NCBI RefSeq assembly: GCF_003987095.1
Contig: NZ_PIQA01000001.1
Coordinates: 558,001 to 622,000 of the forward strand
Reading direction: 5' to 3'
DNA length: 64,000 nt
DNA from: Idiomarina piscisalsi
GTDB taxonomy: Bacteria > Pseudomonadota > Gammaproteobacteria > Enterobacterales > Alteromonadaceae
Shown: piece by piece, positions 27,969 to 37,062 of the stretch
Position numbering within the stretch: position 1 is the first letter of the stretch
Layout of the letters: every line of letters starts with the position of its first letter
Made by a program: the position numbers and the translations under genes
The notes under the pieces: model-generated
What the model saw: only the letters and a program-made list of their open reading frames with translations
Told to the model about the DNA's origin: nothing
Database searches by the model: none

Positions 27969-28865
27969 ATGAAAATCGCTTTCCTGATTTCAATTTTAGT
28001 AGTCTTAAGCACCTCTCCAGCCATAGCCGGCGAAAAATACCTGCGTGATGATGGCACAGAAATTCGATATTACTTAGATAACGCCGCTGCTGATAACCTG
28101 CTGGTGATTTTTCAGGGATCAGACTGTAACAGCGTTCGTCACATGACGTCAGTTACGACTATTTGGCAAACTCTAGCTCCTAATTCCGCTCTGTTGACGA
28201 TTGAGAAGTATGGCATTGATGATAGCCTACCCTATGCCTCTGGAGAGCGAGATGACTGCCCTACCAAATACCTTCAACACGACACAATGACGCAGCGAAT
28301 TAATGACGGGGTTCAACTCACCGACGCTTTTAAGAACTCCTATGACAAAGTCATAGTCGCTGGTGGCAGCGAAGGGGGCTCTATAGCTCTAGCTGCAGCC
28401 GAACGAGTTTCGGGCTTGCATTCTGTACTAGCGTTAAACTCGGGTTCTTCCAGCTTTCAGCATGATATCGAATTCAGCATTAAACAGACGGTGCCAGAAG
28501 GCCAACGTAATCAGGCCTTACAAGGTTTTAGACAATTTGCGGACCAAATTAAACAAAGTAAGGAGCCTTTTCAGGTCAACGTCAGTGGACACGGTTACGC
28601 ATTTTGGAAAGATGCATTAGAACGAGACCTACTCAAGCCTCTCAAGACGATTGATGCTCCGGTATTTATAATACAGTCACTGGAAGATACAAGTGTCGAC
28701 CCTGAGCAAACGAGACAAGAAATAAATAAAATTATTTCCGATGGCGCTAAACATATAACACTAAAGATGCTGCCGGGACTTGATCACGGTTTTCAAGATT
28801 CAAATGGTCAATCCCAACTAAAAAATGTTGTTGAGGGTGTATCTAATATCATCAATACTAAATGA
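27969..28865 (+). CDS. Secreted alpha/beta hydrolase of unknown substrate
   Basis: A 298-residue protein with a signal peptide (residues 1-20, ending SPAIAG). The nucleophile elbow is GGSEG with Ser134 and the catalytic His is likely His273 in GLDHGFQD, with the acid in SLEDTSVDPEQ near 240. An early FQGSDCNS loop takes the oxyanion position and its Cys may pair with the one in DDCPTKY. The overall shape is like prolyl-oligopeptidase or dienelactone-type hydrolases working in the periplasm. The substrate cannot be read. It is followed after 28 bases by the GPP34-type gene on the same strand. Confidence 0.7.
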   Translation: MKIAFLISILVVLSTSPAIAGEKYLRDDGTEIRYYLDNAAADNLLVIFQGSDCNSVRHMTSVTTIWQTLAPNSALLTIEKYGIDDSLPYASGERDDCPTKYLQHDTMTQRINDGVQLTDAFKNSYDKVIVAGGSEGGSIALAAAERVSGLHSVLALNSGSSSFQHDIEFSIKQTVPEGQRNQALQGFRQFADQIKQSKEPFQVNVSGHGYAFWKDALERDLLKPLKTIDAPVFIIQSLEDTSVDPEQTRQEINKIISDGAKHITLKMLPGLDHGFQDSNGQSQLKNVVEGVSNIINTK

Positions 28866-28893
28866 TAGAGAAACCTAAAAAGACAGGTACGCC

Positions 28894-29589
28894 ATGCCAG
28901 ATAATTTAAAACTCTACGAAGCCATTATGCTGCTCGCATTGTGCGAGGAAAAGGGCACCATGAACGGCATGTACGTGGAGTATGCCACCGCTGGAGCCAT
29001 AGCCGCTGAACTTTTAATGCTCGGCCGAATTAAGGCTGATGAAAATAATAAAAACAAAGTTGCAGTGCTCGATGACAGCCCTACTGGCGATGCGTTGTTA
29101 GATGAAGCTTTAACGATGATCGCTGAAGCCAAGCGTTCGCGTAAACTCAAGGACTGGGTACAAAAACTAGGCGGTATTAAAAATCTTAAACATAAAGTTG
29201 CACAAGCACTAGCTGATGACGGCATTGTGTCTCATGAAAGAGAGAAAGTGTTGTGGCTGTTCGAGCGCCAGGTTTACCCCGAAGTAAACCCGCAACCAGA
29301 ACAGGAATTGCGTCAGGCCATGCGTGATGCAGTATTCAGTGATAGCGAAGATATTGAGCCTCGCATCGCTATTGCCGTCGCATTAGCCAATAGTGCCAAG
29401 CTACTGCCACAGGTGTTCAGTAAGCAAGAGCTGAAAGACCGCAAACAACGCATTAAGCAGTTGGAAAATGGCGAACTTGTGTCTAAAGCCGCCAAGGAAG
29501 CCGTCCAGGCCATTGAAGCGGCGGTTATGGTTGCTGTGATTATGCCTGCCATAACAGCAGCTTCAGCGCCAACTTCCGGGGGTTGCTAG
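28894..29589 (+). CDS. GPP34 (GOLPH3-like) family protein
   Basis: A 231-residue, mostly helical protein. It begins NLKLYEAIMLLALCEEKGT and continues with YATAGAIAAELLMLGRI near 30-46, the landmark of the GPP34 family (GOLPH3/Vps74 in eukaryotes). Mid-protein DDGIVSHEREKVLWLFERQ resembles the family segment that precedes the phosphoinositide-binding area. It ends with a hydrophobic helix VQAIEAAVMVAVIMPAITA, an unusual feature suggesting membrane contact. Bacterial GPP34 proteins are largely uncharacterised. A strong bidirectional terminator follows. Confidence 0.75.
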   Translation: MPDNLKLYEAIMLLALCEEKGTMNGMYVEYATAGAIAAELLMLGRIKADENNKNKVAVLDDSPTGDALLDEALTMIAEAKRSRKLKDWVQKLGGIKNLKHKVAQALADDGIVSHEREKVLWLFERQVYPEVNPQPEQELRQAMRDAVFSDSEDIEPRIAIAVALANSAKLLPQVFSKQELKDRKQRIKQLENGELVSKAAKEAVQAIEAAVMVAVIMPAITAASAPTSGGC

Positions 29590-29621
29590 CTTTTTGGCTC
29601 CGCGCGATAAAGCAGCCACAA

Positions 29622-29650
29622 AAAACCCGGCGCGAAGGCCGGGTTTTGTT
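29622..29650. terminator. Bidirectional terminator between GPP34 gene and sucD
   Basis: Stem AAAACCCGGC (29622-29631) and GCCGGGTTTT (29638-29647) with a six-base loop. The A-rich left side and T-rich right side serve both the plus-strand GPP34 gene and the minus-strand sucD gene. Confidence 0.85.
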
Positions 29651-29667
29651 TAAGCGTTGGCGGGATA

Positions 29668-30540
29668 TTACCAGCCAGTTTTCTCTTCAACAGCTTTGCC
29701 GATGTCGGCCAGGCTGCGTACAGTTTTAACGCCTGCTGCTTCAAGTGCAGCGAATTTCTCGTCAGCAGTACCTTTACCGCCGGCAATGATGGCACCAGCG
29801 TGGCCCATACGTTTGCCCGGAGGAGCAGTAACACCAGCAATGTAAGAAACAACCGGCTTAGAGACATTGTTTTTAATGTACTCTGCCGCTTCTTCTTCTG
29901 CTGTACCGCCGATTTCACCGATCATAACGATAGCTTCGGTTTCTGGATCTTTTTCGAACAGTTCCAGAATATCGATGAAGTTAGAGCCAGGGATAGGGTC
30001 ACCACCGATACCAACACAGCTAGACTGACCAAAGCCTGCATCAGTAGTCTGCTTAACCGCTTCGTACGTCAATGTACCTGAACGTGACACGATACCCACT
30101 TTACCTTTCTTGTGGATGTGGCCAGGCATGATACCGATTTTGCACTCGTCCGGAGTGATAACACCCGGGCAGTTTGGACCGATCATGCGCACGCCTTTGT
30201 GCGTCAGGTATTCTTTAACGTAAAGCATATCCAGCGTAGGGATACCTTCAGTAATACAAACAATCAGTTCGATACCAGCGTCTGCTGCTTCGATGATTGA
30301 ATCTTTACAGAAAGGAGCCGGTACGTAGATAACTGATGCAGTTGCGCCAGTTGCTTCTACCGCTTCTTTTACGGTGTTGAATACAGGCAGGCCTAAGTGC
30401 TCTTGACCACCTTTACCAGGTGTTACACCGCCAACCATTTGCGTACCGTAAGCAATTGCTTGCTCAGAGTGGAAAGTACCCTGACCGCCAGTGAAACCCT
30501 GACAGATTACTTTGGTGTTTTTATCGATCAAAATGCTCAT
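29668..30540 (-). CDS. sucD: Succinyl-CoA synthetase alpha subunit
   Basis: A 290-residue protein. The N-terminal CoA-binding Rossmann fold contains [16 protein letters not shown], and the phosphohistidine loop is [14 protein letters not shown] near 240-253. Together with SucC it makes ATP (or GTP) from succinyl-CoA in the TCA cycle. The start overlaps the sucC stop (TAATG), securing one-to-one expression. Last gene of the block, followed by a terminator. Confidence 0.97.
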   Translation of the reverse strand: MSILIDKNTKVICQGFTGGQGTFHSEQAIAYGTQMVGGVTPGKGGQEHLGLPVFNTVKEAVEATGATASVIYVPAPFCKDSIIEAADAGIELIVCITEGIPTLDMLYVKEYLTHKGVRMIGPNCPGVITPDECKIGIMPGHIHKKGKVGIVSRSGTLTYEAVKQTTDAGFGQSSCVGIGGDPIPGSNFIDILELFEKDPETEAIVMIGEIGGTAEEEAAEYIKNNVSKPVVSYIAGVTAPPGKRMGHAGAIIAGGKGTADEKFAALEAAGVKTVRSLADIGKAVEEKTGW

Positions 30541-31706
30541 TATTGACCTCCTGCCGCAGCAACCACTTTATCGGCAGCATCAGACAAGCTTTCTGCAGCG
30601 ATAATGTTCAGGCCACTTTCGTTCAATTTCTGTGTACCCAGTTCAGCGTTGTTACCTTCAAGGCGAACAACCACTGGTACTTTAACGCCGACTTCTTCAA
30701 CCGCGCCAATGATACCTTCTGCGATCATGTCGCAACGAACGATACCACCGAAGATGTTAACCAATACGGCTTTAACAGAGCTGTCAGACAAGATAATTTT
30801 GAACGCTTCAGAAACACGCTCTTTTGTCGCGCCGCCACCAACATCAAGGAAGTTAGCTGGCTCGCCGCCGCTCAGTTTAACGATGTCCATCGTACCCATC
30901 GCCAAGCCTGCGCCGTTAACCATACAACCGATGTTGCCGTCTAACGCTACGTAGTTCAGTTCCCACTTAGCTGCTTCAGCTTCACGAGCGTCGTCTTGTG
31001 ACGGATCGTGCATTTCCTGAATTTTAGGCTGACGATACAAAGCGTTGCCGTCGATGCCGACTTTCGCATCCAGACAGTGTACGTTGCCTTCGTCAGTGAT
31101 AACCAGCGGGTTGATTTCCAACAGTGCTAAGTCGTACTGTTCGAACATTTTCGCCAAACCTAAGAAAACCTTAGTGAATTGCTTAACCTGGTCTGGAGTC
31201 AGACCCAGTTTAAAGCCTAATTCACGACCCTGGTATGGCTGCGCGCCAACTGTTGGGTCAATTTCAGCTTTCAAGATTTTTTCAGGTGTTTCTTCTGCGA
31301 CGGTTTCAATCTCTACGCCACCTTCGGTTGACGCCATGAACACGATTTTGCGTGAAGCACGGTCAACAACCGCACCTAAGTAAAGCTCGTCAGCAATATC
31401 AGTACAGCTTTCAACCAAAATCTTAGCAACCGGTTGACCTTTCTCGTCGGTTTGGAAAGTTACTAAGTTTTTGCCTAACCACTGTTCTGCGAATGCACGA
31501 ACTTCGTCTAAACTTTTAACCAGCTTCACACCGCCCGCTTTACCACGGCCGCCTGCGTGAACCTGACATTTTACGACCCAAATGTCGCCACCAATACGCT
31601 TTGCCGCTTCTACAGCTTCATCAGCTGTGTCGCACGCAAAACCTTCAGATACTGGTAAACCGAACTCTTTAAAGAGTTGCTTACCCTGATACTCATGCAA
31701 ATTCAT
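30540..31706 (-). CDS. sucC: Succinyl-CoA synthetase beta subunit
   Basis: A 388-residue protein, the same length as in E. coli. The ATP-grasp domain starts [18 protein letters not shown] and includes [17 protein letters not shown] near 46-62 and the Mg-binding segment LLEINPLV. The CoA-ligase domain contains [13 protein letters not shown]. It is separated from sucB by a 137-base spacer with two hairpins, so it may be expressed partly apart from sucAB. Confidence 0.97.
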   Translation of the reverse strand: MNLHEYQGKQLFKEFGLPVSEGFACDTADEAVEAAKRIGGDIWVVKCQVHAGGRGKAGGVKLVKSLDEVRAFAEQWLGKNLVTFQTDEKGQPVAKILVESCTDIADELYLGAVVDRASRKIVFMASTEGGVEIETVAEETPEKILKAEIDPTVGAQPYQGRELGFKLGLTPDQVKQFTKVFLGLAKMFEQYDLALLEINPLVITDEGNVHCLDAKVGIDGNALYRQPKIQEMHDPSQDDAREAEAAKWELNYVALDGNIGCMVNGAGLAMGTMDIVKLSGGEPANFLDVGGGATKERVSEAFKIILSDSSVKAVLVNIFGGIVRCDMIAEGIIGAVEEVGVKVPVVVRLEGNNAELGTQKLNESGLNIIAAESLSDAADKVVAAAGGQ

Positions 31707-31766
31707 GATGCTCTTCCGATTCGTTGAAACAACAAAAGCAGCTTACCTGCTGCCTACCCGAATACC

Positions 31767-31830
31767 GCGCCGAATTTTAACGTGAACGGCGCAAAATTAA
31801 CAGCCGCAAGCTAAATTAGCGTTGCGGCTG
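31767..31830 (-). terminator. Tandem hairpins between sucB and sucC
   Basis: In transcription order, a nine-pair stem CAGCCGCAA/TTGCGGCTG (31801-31809 with 31822-31830) is followed by a six-pair stem GCGCCG/CGGCGC (31767-31772 with 31787-31792). Only short T-rich sequence follows each. They could be a leaky terminator or an RNA-processing/stability element that sets the sucAB to sucCD ratio. Confidence 0.45.
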
Positions 31831-31843
31831 GTTCTCAGCGTCT

Positions 31844-33406
31844 TTAGATATCCAGGATAAGACGTTGAGGATCTTCTAACAGCTCTTTCACGGTGACCAG
31901 GAAGCCAACCGATTCTTTACCATCGATAATACGGTGGTCATAAGAAAGAGCTAAGTACATCATTGGCAAGATTTCAATCTTACCGTCGACAACCATTGGG
32001 CGCTCCTGGATTTTATGCATACCCAGAATGGCGCTTTGAGGTGGGTTCAGAATTGGCGTAGATAACAGTGAACCAAAGACACCACCGTTAGTGATAGTGA
32101 AGTTACCACCCTGCATTTCATCAAGGGTTAACTTACCGTCACGACCTTTAATAGCCAGCTCGCGAATGCCTTTTTCCATATCTGCAATTGACATTTTGTC
32201 TGTATCACGCAGAACCGGCGTTACCAAACCACGAGGGGTTGAAACCGCAATACTTACGTCAAAGTAGTTGTGATAAACAATGTCATCACCGTCGATGGAC
32301 GCATTCACGTCAGGGAAACGTTTCAGTGCTTCTGTTACTGCTTTAACGTAGAAGCCCATGAAACCAAGACGTGTGTCATGAGTTTCTTCAAAGACGTCTT
32401 TATACTTCTTGCGCAAGTCCATAATTGGCTTCATGTTGATTTCGTTGAACGTCGTCAACATGGCCGTGTCATTTTTCGCTTGTAGCAGACGCTCTGCAAT
32501 ACGCTTACGCAAACGTGTCATAGGTACACGTTTCTGGTCGCGGTCACCTGAAACTGCAGGTTGTGCAGATTGCTGCTTGCTGCTGTCCGAAGACTTAGAC
32601 GATGAGCCTGCTTTCACGTGTTTTTCAACGTCTTCTTTGGTGACTCGTCCGCCTTTGCCCGTGCCTTTAACATCACTTGGCTTAAGTCCGTGTTCACCTA
32701 ATAAACGACGTACCGCAGGACCAGCCACTTCGCTGTCACCGCCATCGTCTTTGCTTTCAGCAGCAGACTCTGACTTGCTGTCGTCTGATTTGCTTGCGCT
32801 ACCGCCTGAAGAAGCACCCGCTTCCACAATACCGATAACGTCGTCAGCACCAACCGTTGCGCCTTCGTCGTGTTCAATTTTAACTAACACACCGTCAGCA
32901 GGAGCAACGACTTCCAGAACCACTTTGTCGGTTTCAATGTCGACTAAGTTCTGGTCGCGCTTAACTTCGTCGCCTTCTTTAACGTGCCAAGCTGAAATGG
33001 TGGCATCAGAAACCGACTCTGGTAATTGAGGAACGGTAACGTTCATCTTCTCGCCTGAGCCTTTTTTCTCAGAAGAGCCAGAGTCTTTTTTGTTGTCTTT
33101 CTTATCGGCTTTTTTGTCGCTGTCGTCTGACTTTTCTTCTTTCTTAGAGTCAGAGCTTGCTGCGCCGTCACCTTCTTCGATTTTACCAATAACTTCGTCG
33201 GCAGTAACGGTGGTGCCTTCTTCAGCAGTAATTTCGCCTAAAACACCGTCAGCTTCTGCGACAACTTCAAGCACTACCTTATCGGTTTCGATGTCCACCA
33301 AATTTTGGTCGCGCGATACTTTATCGCCAGGTTTTACGTGCCATGTTGCGATGGTAGCATCTGCAACAGATTCGGGTAATTGAGGAACTTTAATATCAAT
33401 CGCCAT
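31844..33406 (-). CDS. sucB: 2-oxoglutarate dehydrogenase E2 with two lipoyl domains
   Basis: Dihydrolipoyl succinyltransferase of 520 residues, longer than the 405 of E. coli SucB. The extra length is a second lipoyl domain: domain 1 is about 1-78 with lipoyl Lys43 and domain 2 about 121-196 with Lys161, both in [10 protein letters not shown] Lys/Asp/Ser-rich linker joins them. The E1/E3-binding domain is near 225-265 ([20 protein letters not shown]) and the catalytic domain carries SYDHRIIDG near the C-terminus. It transfers the succinyl group to CoA in the TCA cycle. No lpd (E3) gene is nearby, so E3 must be encoded elsewhere. Confidence 0.96.
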   Translation of the reverse strand: MAIDIKVPQLPESVADATIATWHVKPGDKVSRDQNLVDIETDKVVLEVVAEADGVLGEITAEEGTTVTADEVIGKIEEGDGAASSDSKKEEKSDDSDKKADKKDNKKDSGSSEKKGSGEKMNVTVPQLPESVSDATISAWHVKEGDEVKRDQNLVDIETDKVVLEVVAPADGVLVKIEHDEGATVGADDVIGIVEAGASSGGSASKSDDSKSESAAESKDDGGDSEVAGPAVRRLLGEHGLKPSDVKGTGKGGRVTKEDVEKHVKAGSSSKSSDSSKQQSAQPAVSGDRDQKRVPMTRLRKRIAERLLQAKNDTAMLTTFNEINMKPIMDLRKKYKDVFEETHDTRLGFMGFYVKAVTEALKRFPDVNASIDGDDIVYHNYFDVSIAVSTPRGLVTPVLRDTDKMSIADMEKGIRELAIKGRDGKLTLDEMQGGNFTITNGGVFGSLLSTPILNPPQSAILGMHKIQERPMVVDGKIEILPMMYLALSYDHRIIDGKESVGFLVTVKELLEDPQRLILDI

Positions 33407-33419
33407 GGTTCATCTTCAC

Positions 33420-36224
33420 CTATTTAATGGTTAGCGCTTCGTCAACGAGTTTTTGTTGCTGTTTGTTGTGCTCTGATAAATAACCGACCGCAGGAGCCGC
33501 TGACGCGTCCCGACCACGATAAGTTAATTGAGCACCGGAAGGTATCGCAGCCCAGAAATGATGCTGGCTACTATACCAGGCACCTTGGTTCTGCGGCTCT
33601 TCCTGACACCAGACAAAGTCCTTGACGTGTTGATAATCTTTCATGATATCGGCTACTTCTTCCGCAGGGAACGGATACAACTGTTCGATACGGATAATAG
33701 CCACATCGTCTTGTTCACGGTCGCGGCGCTCTTTCAGTAAGTCGTAATAAACCTTACCAGAGCATAGCACCACGCGTTTTACTTTTTTCGGATCCAAAGA
33801 GTCGATTTCGCCAATCGCATTTTGGAAACCGGTATTTTCAAGCTCGCTCATCTCTGAGATAGCCAGAGGATGACGCAACAATGATTTCGGCGTCATAACA
33901 ACAAGCGGGCGGCGAACCGGACGCAGTTGTTGACGGCGAATCATGTGAAATACTTGTGCTGGGGTAGTAGGCACACACACCGACCAGTTGTGGTCAGCAG
34001 AAAGCTGTAAGAAGCGCTCCAGACGTGCTGAAGAGTGCTCTGGCCCCTGTCCTTCGTAACCGTGCGGTAATAACAGAGTCAGTCCGCATAAACGGCCCCA
34101 CTTCTGTTCACCAGAACTGAGGAACTGGTCAATAACTACCTGAGCGCCGTTAGCGAAGTCACCGAACTGAGCTTCCCACATAATCAGTGATTTTGGTTCT
34201 GCCGTTGCGTAACCATACTCAAACGCAAGTACAGCTGCTTCTGACAGCACTGAGTCATAAATTTCAATTTGGCCCTGATCGTCTCTGATATTGTTCAGAG
34301 GCATATAGACGCTAGCATCGTCCTGATTATGCAATACTGCATGACGGTGGAAGAACGTACCGCGGCCTGAATCCTGACCTGTTAAACGAATATGGACGTC
34401 TTGATCGACTAAAGTTGCGTAAGCCAGGCTTTCTGCAAAGCCCCAGTCCAACGCTTTGTCACCTTTCGCCATTTTCTGGCGCTCTTGATAGACCTTAGCA
34501 ACACGCGAATTCAGCTTGTGTTCTTCCGGATACTGAGAAATTTTCTCAGCCAGTTCTTTAAGCTTCTTCGCTGATACTTTGTAGTCGTACTCAACGTCCC
34601 AGTCATTACCAATGTACGGTGACCAGTCGACTGAATGCGCCCGCATTGGGCGGTGTTCTTCGACAACGACTTCACCCTTATCCAATGCATCGCGGTAATC
34701 TTGTACCCATTGCTTAGCGTCTTCTTCGCTGACGGCACCTGATTCGTTTAAGCGTTTTGCATACAACTCTCGCGCTACCGGATGCTTTTTGACTTTCGCG
34801 TACATTAACGGCTGCGTTGCACTTGGCTCGTCCGCTTCGTTATGGCCGTGACGGCGATAGCAAACAAGGTCGATAACTACGTCACGCTTAAAGGTGTTTC
34901 GATAATCGAGCGCTAACTGTGTAACGAAAACAACTGCTTCGGGGTCGTCTGCATTGACGTGGAAAATTGGCGCCTGCACCATTTTCGCAATATCAGTACA
35001 GTATTGTGTCGAACGAGCATCTTCTCGTTTAGACGTTGTGAAGCCGACTTGGTTGTTCACAACAATACGTACTGAGCCGCCAACCTGATACGCTCGGGTC
35101 TGCGACATGTTAAAAGTTTCTTGTACTACGCCCTGACCCGCAATAGCCGAGTCGCCGTGGATAGTAATTGGAAGAACTTTCTCACCAACCTTATCACCTA
35201 AGCGATCCATGCGAGCACGTACCGAGCCCATAACAACCGGGTTGACAATTTCTAAGTGAGACGGGTTAAAAGCAAGTGCTAAATGCACATCGCCGCCCGG
35301 CGTAGCGAAGTCCGAAGAAAAGCCCATGTGATACTTAACATCACCAGAGCCCTTGCTTTCGCCGTGTTTACCTGCGAACTCGTCAAATAGGTCTTGTGGC
35401 TTCTTACCTAAGACGTTCACTAAAACGTTCAAACGTCCACGGTGAGCCATACCAATAACGACTTCTTTTGCGCCCTGCTCGCCTGAGCGAGAAATTAACG
35501 CTTTAAGAAGCGGTACCAGGCTGTCGCCACCTTCTAATGAAAAACGCTTAGCGCCCGGGAACTTCGAGCCTAAGTACTTTTCCAGACCGTCAGCAGAAAT
35601 CAGCTCACGCAGAATTTTGGTTTGTTGCTCTTTGTCGAACTTCGCCTTGCCTAAAGAGCCTTCTAAACGCTGTTGAATCCAACGTTTCTCTTCGGTAGAA
35701 ACGATGTGCATATACTCGGCCCCAATAGAGCCGCAGTAAATGTTTTCCAACGCTTGGTGAATATCTTTCAATTTCATGGTTTCGCTGCCAACGGCAAGCG
35801 AGCCAACGTTGAATTCACGATCCAAGTCGTCTTTCGAAAGCTCATGAAAATCGAGAGAAAGATCAGGAACCCTGTCCTGTTTCCACAATCCAAGAGGGTC
35901 TAAATTAGCGTGTTGGTGACCTCGGAAACGGTAAGCGTTAATCAGCTGCAATACTTTAACTTGCTTTTGATCACTGACTGAGCTGCCGCTTCCAGACTGT
36001 TTGAGTTTGTTCTTCGCAGCCTCGCGAAATTGTTCGCGAACATCGCTCATTTTGGTATCTGTTACCTGGCCGTCGCTTGGCAGAGCATCGAAGACCTTAC
36101 GCCACTCATCGCTGACAGCGGTCGGATCATCCAGATACGCCTCAAACATTTGCTCAATGTAGGCAACGTTCCCACCGGCTAGATGCGAAGTTTCTAGCCA
36201 TTCACGCATTACACCGTCTTGCAT
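33420..36224 (-). CDS. sucA: 2-oxoglutarate dehydrogenase E1
   Basis: A 934-residue thiamine diphosphate enzyme (E. coli 933). The N-terminus carries MREWLETSHLAGGN and YIEQMFEAYLDDP, which form the E2-docking region. Core motifs are EVVIGMAHRGRLNVLVNVLG, GDSAIAGQGVVQETFNMSQ and CYRRHGHNEADEPSATQP. It decarboxylates 2-oxoglutarate and passes the succinyl group to SucB, 13 bases downstream. A strong terminator hairpin lies just upstream, between sdhB and this gene, so it probably has its own promoter in the 108-base gap. Confidence 0.97.
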   Translation of the reverse strand: MQDGVMREWLETSHLAGGNVAYIEQMFEAYLDDPTAVSDEWRKVFDALPSDGQVTDTKMSDVREQFREAAKNKLKQSGSGSSVSDQKQVKVLQLINAYRFRGHQHANLDPLGLWKQDRVPDLSLDFHELSKDDLDREFNVGSLAVGSETMKLKDIHQALENIYCGSIGAEYMHIVSTEEKRWIQQRLEGSLGKAKFDKEQQTKILRELISADGLEKYLGSKFPGAKRFSLEGGDSLVPLLKALISRSGEQGAKEVVIGMAHRGRLNVLVNVLGKKPQDLFDEFAGKHGESKGSGDVKYHMGFSSDFATPGGDVHLALAFNPSHLEIVNPVVMGSVRARMDRLGDKVGEKVLPITIHGDSAIAGQGVVQETFNMSQTRAYQVGGSVRIVVNNQVGFTTSKREDARSTQYCTDIAKMVQAPIFHVNADDPEAVVFVTQLALDYRNTFKRDVVIDLVCYRRHGHNEADEPSATQPLMYAKVKKHPVARELYAKRLNESGAVSEEDAKQWVQDYRDALDKGEVVVEEHRPMRAHSVDWSPYIGNDWDVEYDYKVSAKKLKELAEKISQYPEEHKLNSRVAKVYQERQKMAKGDKALDWGFAESLAYATLVDQDVHIRLTGQDSGRGTFFHRHAVLHNQDDASVYMPLNNIRDDQGQIEIYDSVLSEAAVLAFEYGYATAEPKSLIMWEAQFGDFANGAQVVIDQFLSSGEQKWGRLCGLTLLLPHGYEGQGPEHSSARLERFLQLSADHNWSVCVPTTPAQVFHMIRRQQLRPVRRPLVVMTPKSLLRHPLAISEMSELENTGFQNAIGEIDSLDPKKVKRVVLCSGKVYYDLLKERRDREQDDVAIIRIEQLYPFPAEEVADIMKDYQHVKDFVWCQEEPQNQGAWYSSQHHFWAAIPSGAQLTYRGRDASAAPAVGYLSEHNKQQQKLVDEALTIK

Positions 36225-36261
36225 TGCGTTTCCTTCACCTAAATATGTAAACCGATTTTAT

Positions 36262-36293
36262 AAAAAAATAGCCATCCTTTGTGGGATGGCTAT
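36262..36293 (-). terminator. Intrinsic terminator between sdhB and sucA
   Basis: Minus-strand order: stem ATAGCCATCC (complement of 36284-36293), a six-base loop, stem GGATGGCTAT (complement of 36268-36277), then seven T. Ten perfect base pairs with a T-run make this a standard Rho-independent terminator, inside what is often a single sdh-suc operon. Confidence 0.8.
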
Positions 36294-36332
36294 CCACAAC
36301 ATAAACCGTTCAAATTGACGCGCCGTTGGTTT

Positions 36333-37046
36333 TTAAACCGCGCGATTCAACAGCATCGATTTAATGTGGCCAATAGCCTTAGTTGGGTTCAACCCTTTTG
36401 GACAAACATTGACGCAGTTCATAATGCCGTGGCAACGGAACACACTGAATGCGTCGTCTAAATCATCCAAGCGCTCGTCGGTTGCTGTGTCACGGCTATC
36501 GATTAAGAAACGATACGCGTGCAACAGGCCAGCAGGACCGATGAACTTGTCAGGATTCCACCAGAACGACGGGCATGATGTTGAACAACATGCACATAAA
36601 ATACATTCATACAGTCCATCAAGCTTAGCACGCTCTTCAGGAGACTGCAGACGCTCACGCGCCGGCGGCGTTTTTTCGTCGTTAATCAGGTACGGCTTAA
36701 TCTTTTCATACTGCTGATAGAACTGGCTCATATCAACAATAAGATCACGAATAACCGGTAAGCCTGGCAATGGACGAATGACAATTTTGCTGCCTTTCAA
36801 TGCTGATGTTGGCGTAATGCACGCCAACCCATTTTTACCATTGATATTGAGGCCGTCAGAGCCACAAACGCCTTCACGGCATGAACGCCGGAACGCCAAC
36901 GACGGATCTTGCTCTTTCAATTTGATAAGCAAGTCCAGCACCATCATGTCTTGGTTTTCTTCCACCTCTAGGGTGTAGTCCTTCATGTAAGGTGCGTCAT
37001 CAACATCCGGGTTGTAACGATAAATCGAAATATTCAATGTTTTCAT
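36333..37046 (-). CDS. sdhB: Succinate dehydrogenase iron-sulfur subunit
   Basis: A 237-residue protein. The N-terminal ferredoxin-like domain has [20 protein letters not shown] for the 2Fe-2S cluster. The C-terminal domain has [17 protein letters not shown] and a later [11 protein letters not shown] for the 4Fe-4S and 3Fe-4S clusters. It passes electrons from SdhA to quinone at the SdhCD membrane anchor. Starts 16 bases after sdhA. Confidence 0.97.
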   Translation of the reverse strand: MKTLNISIYRYNPDVDDAPYMKDYTLEVEENQDMMVLDLLIKLKEQDPSLAFRRSCREGVCGSDGLNINGKNGLACITPTSALKGSKIVIRPLPGLPVIRDLIVDMSQFYQQYEKIKPYLINDEKTPPARERLQSPEERAKLDGLYECILCACCSTSCPSFWWNPDKFIGPAGLLHAYRFLIDSRDTATDERLDDLDDAFSVFRCHGIMNCVNVCPKGLNPTKAIGHIKSMLLNRAV

Positions 37047-37062
37047 CGCTGTAACCCCTTAA

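Noticed and set aside
32409-33029. Long open frame (206 codons) antisense to sucB
   Set aside because: It mirrors the Ser/Asp/Lys-rich linker and lipoyl repeats of sucB. The translated sequence is low-complexity with no family resemblance.
36291-36299. DnaA-box-like sequence near the sdhB-sucA terminator, and another near 17642
   Set aside because: Each differs from consensus by one base, stands alone, and is not linked to a replication gene. Chance matches are expected at this length.
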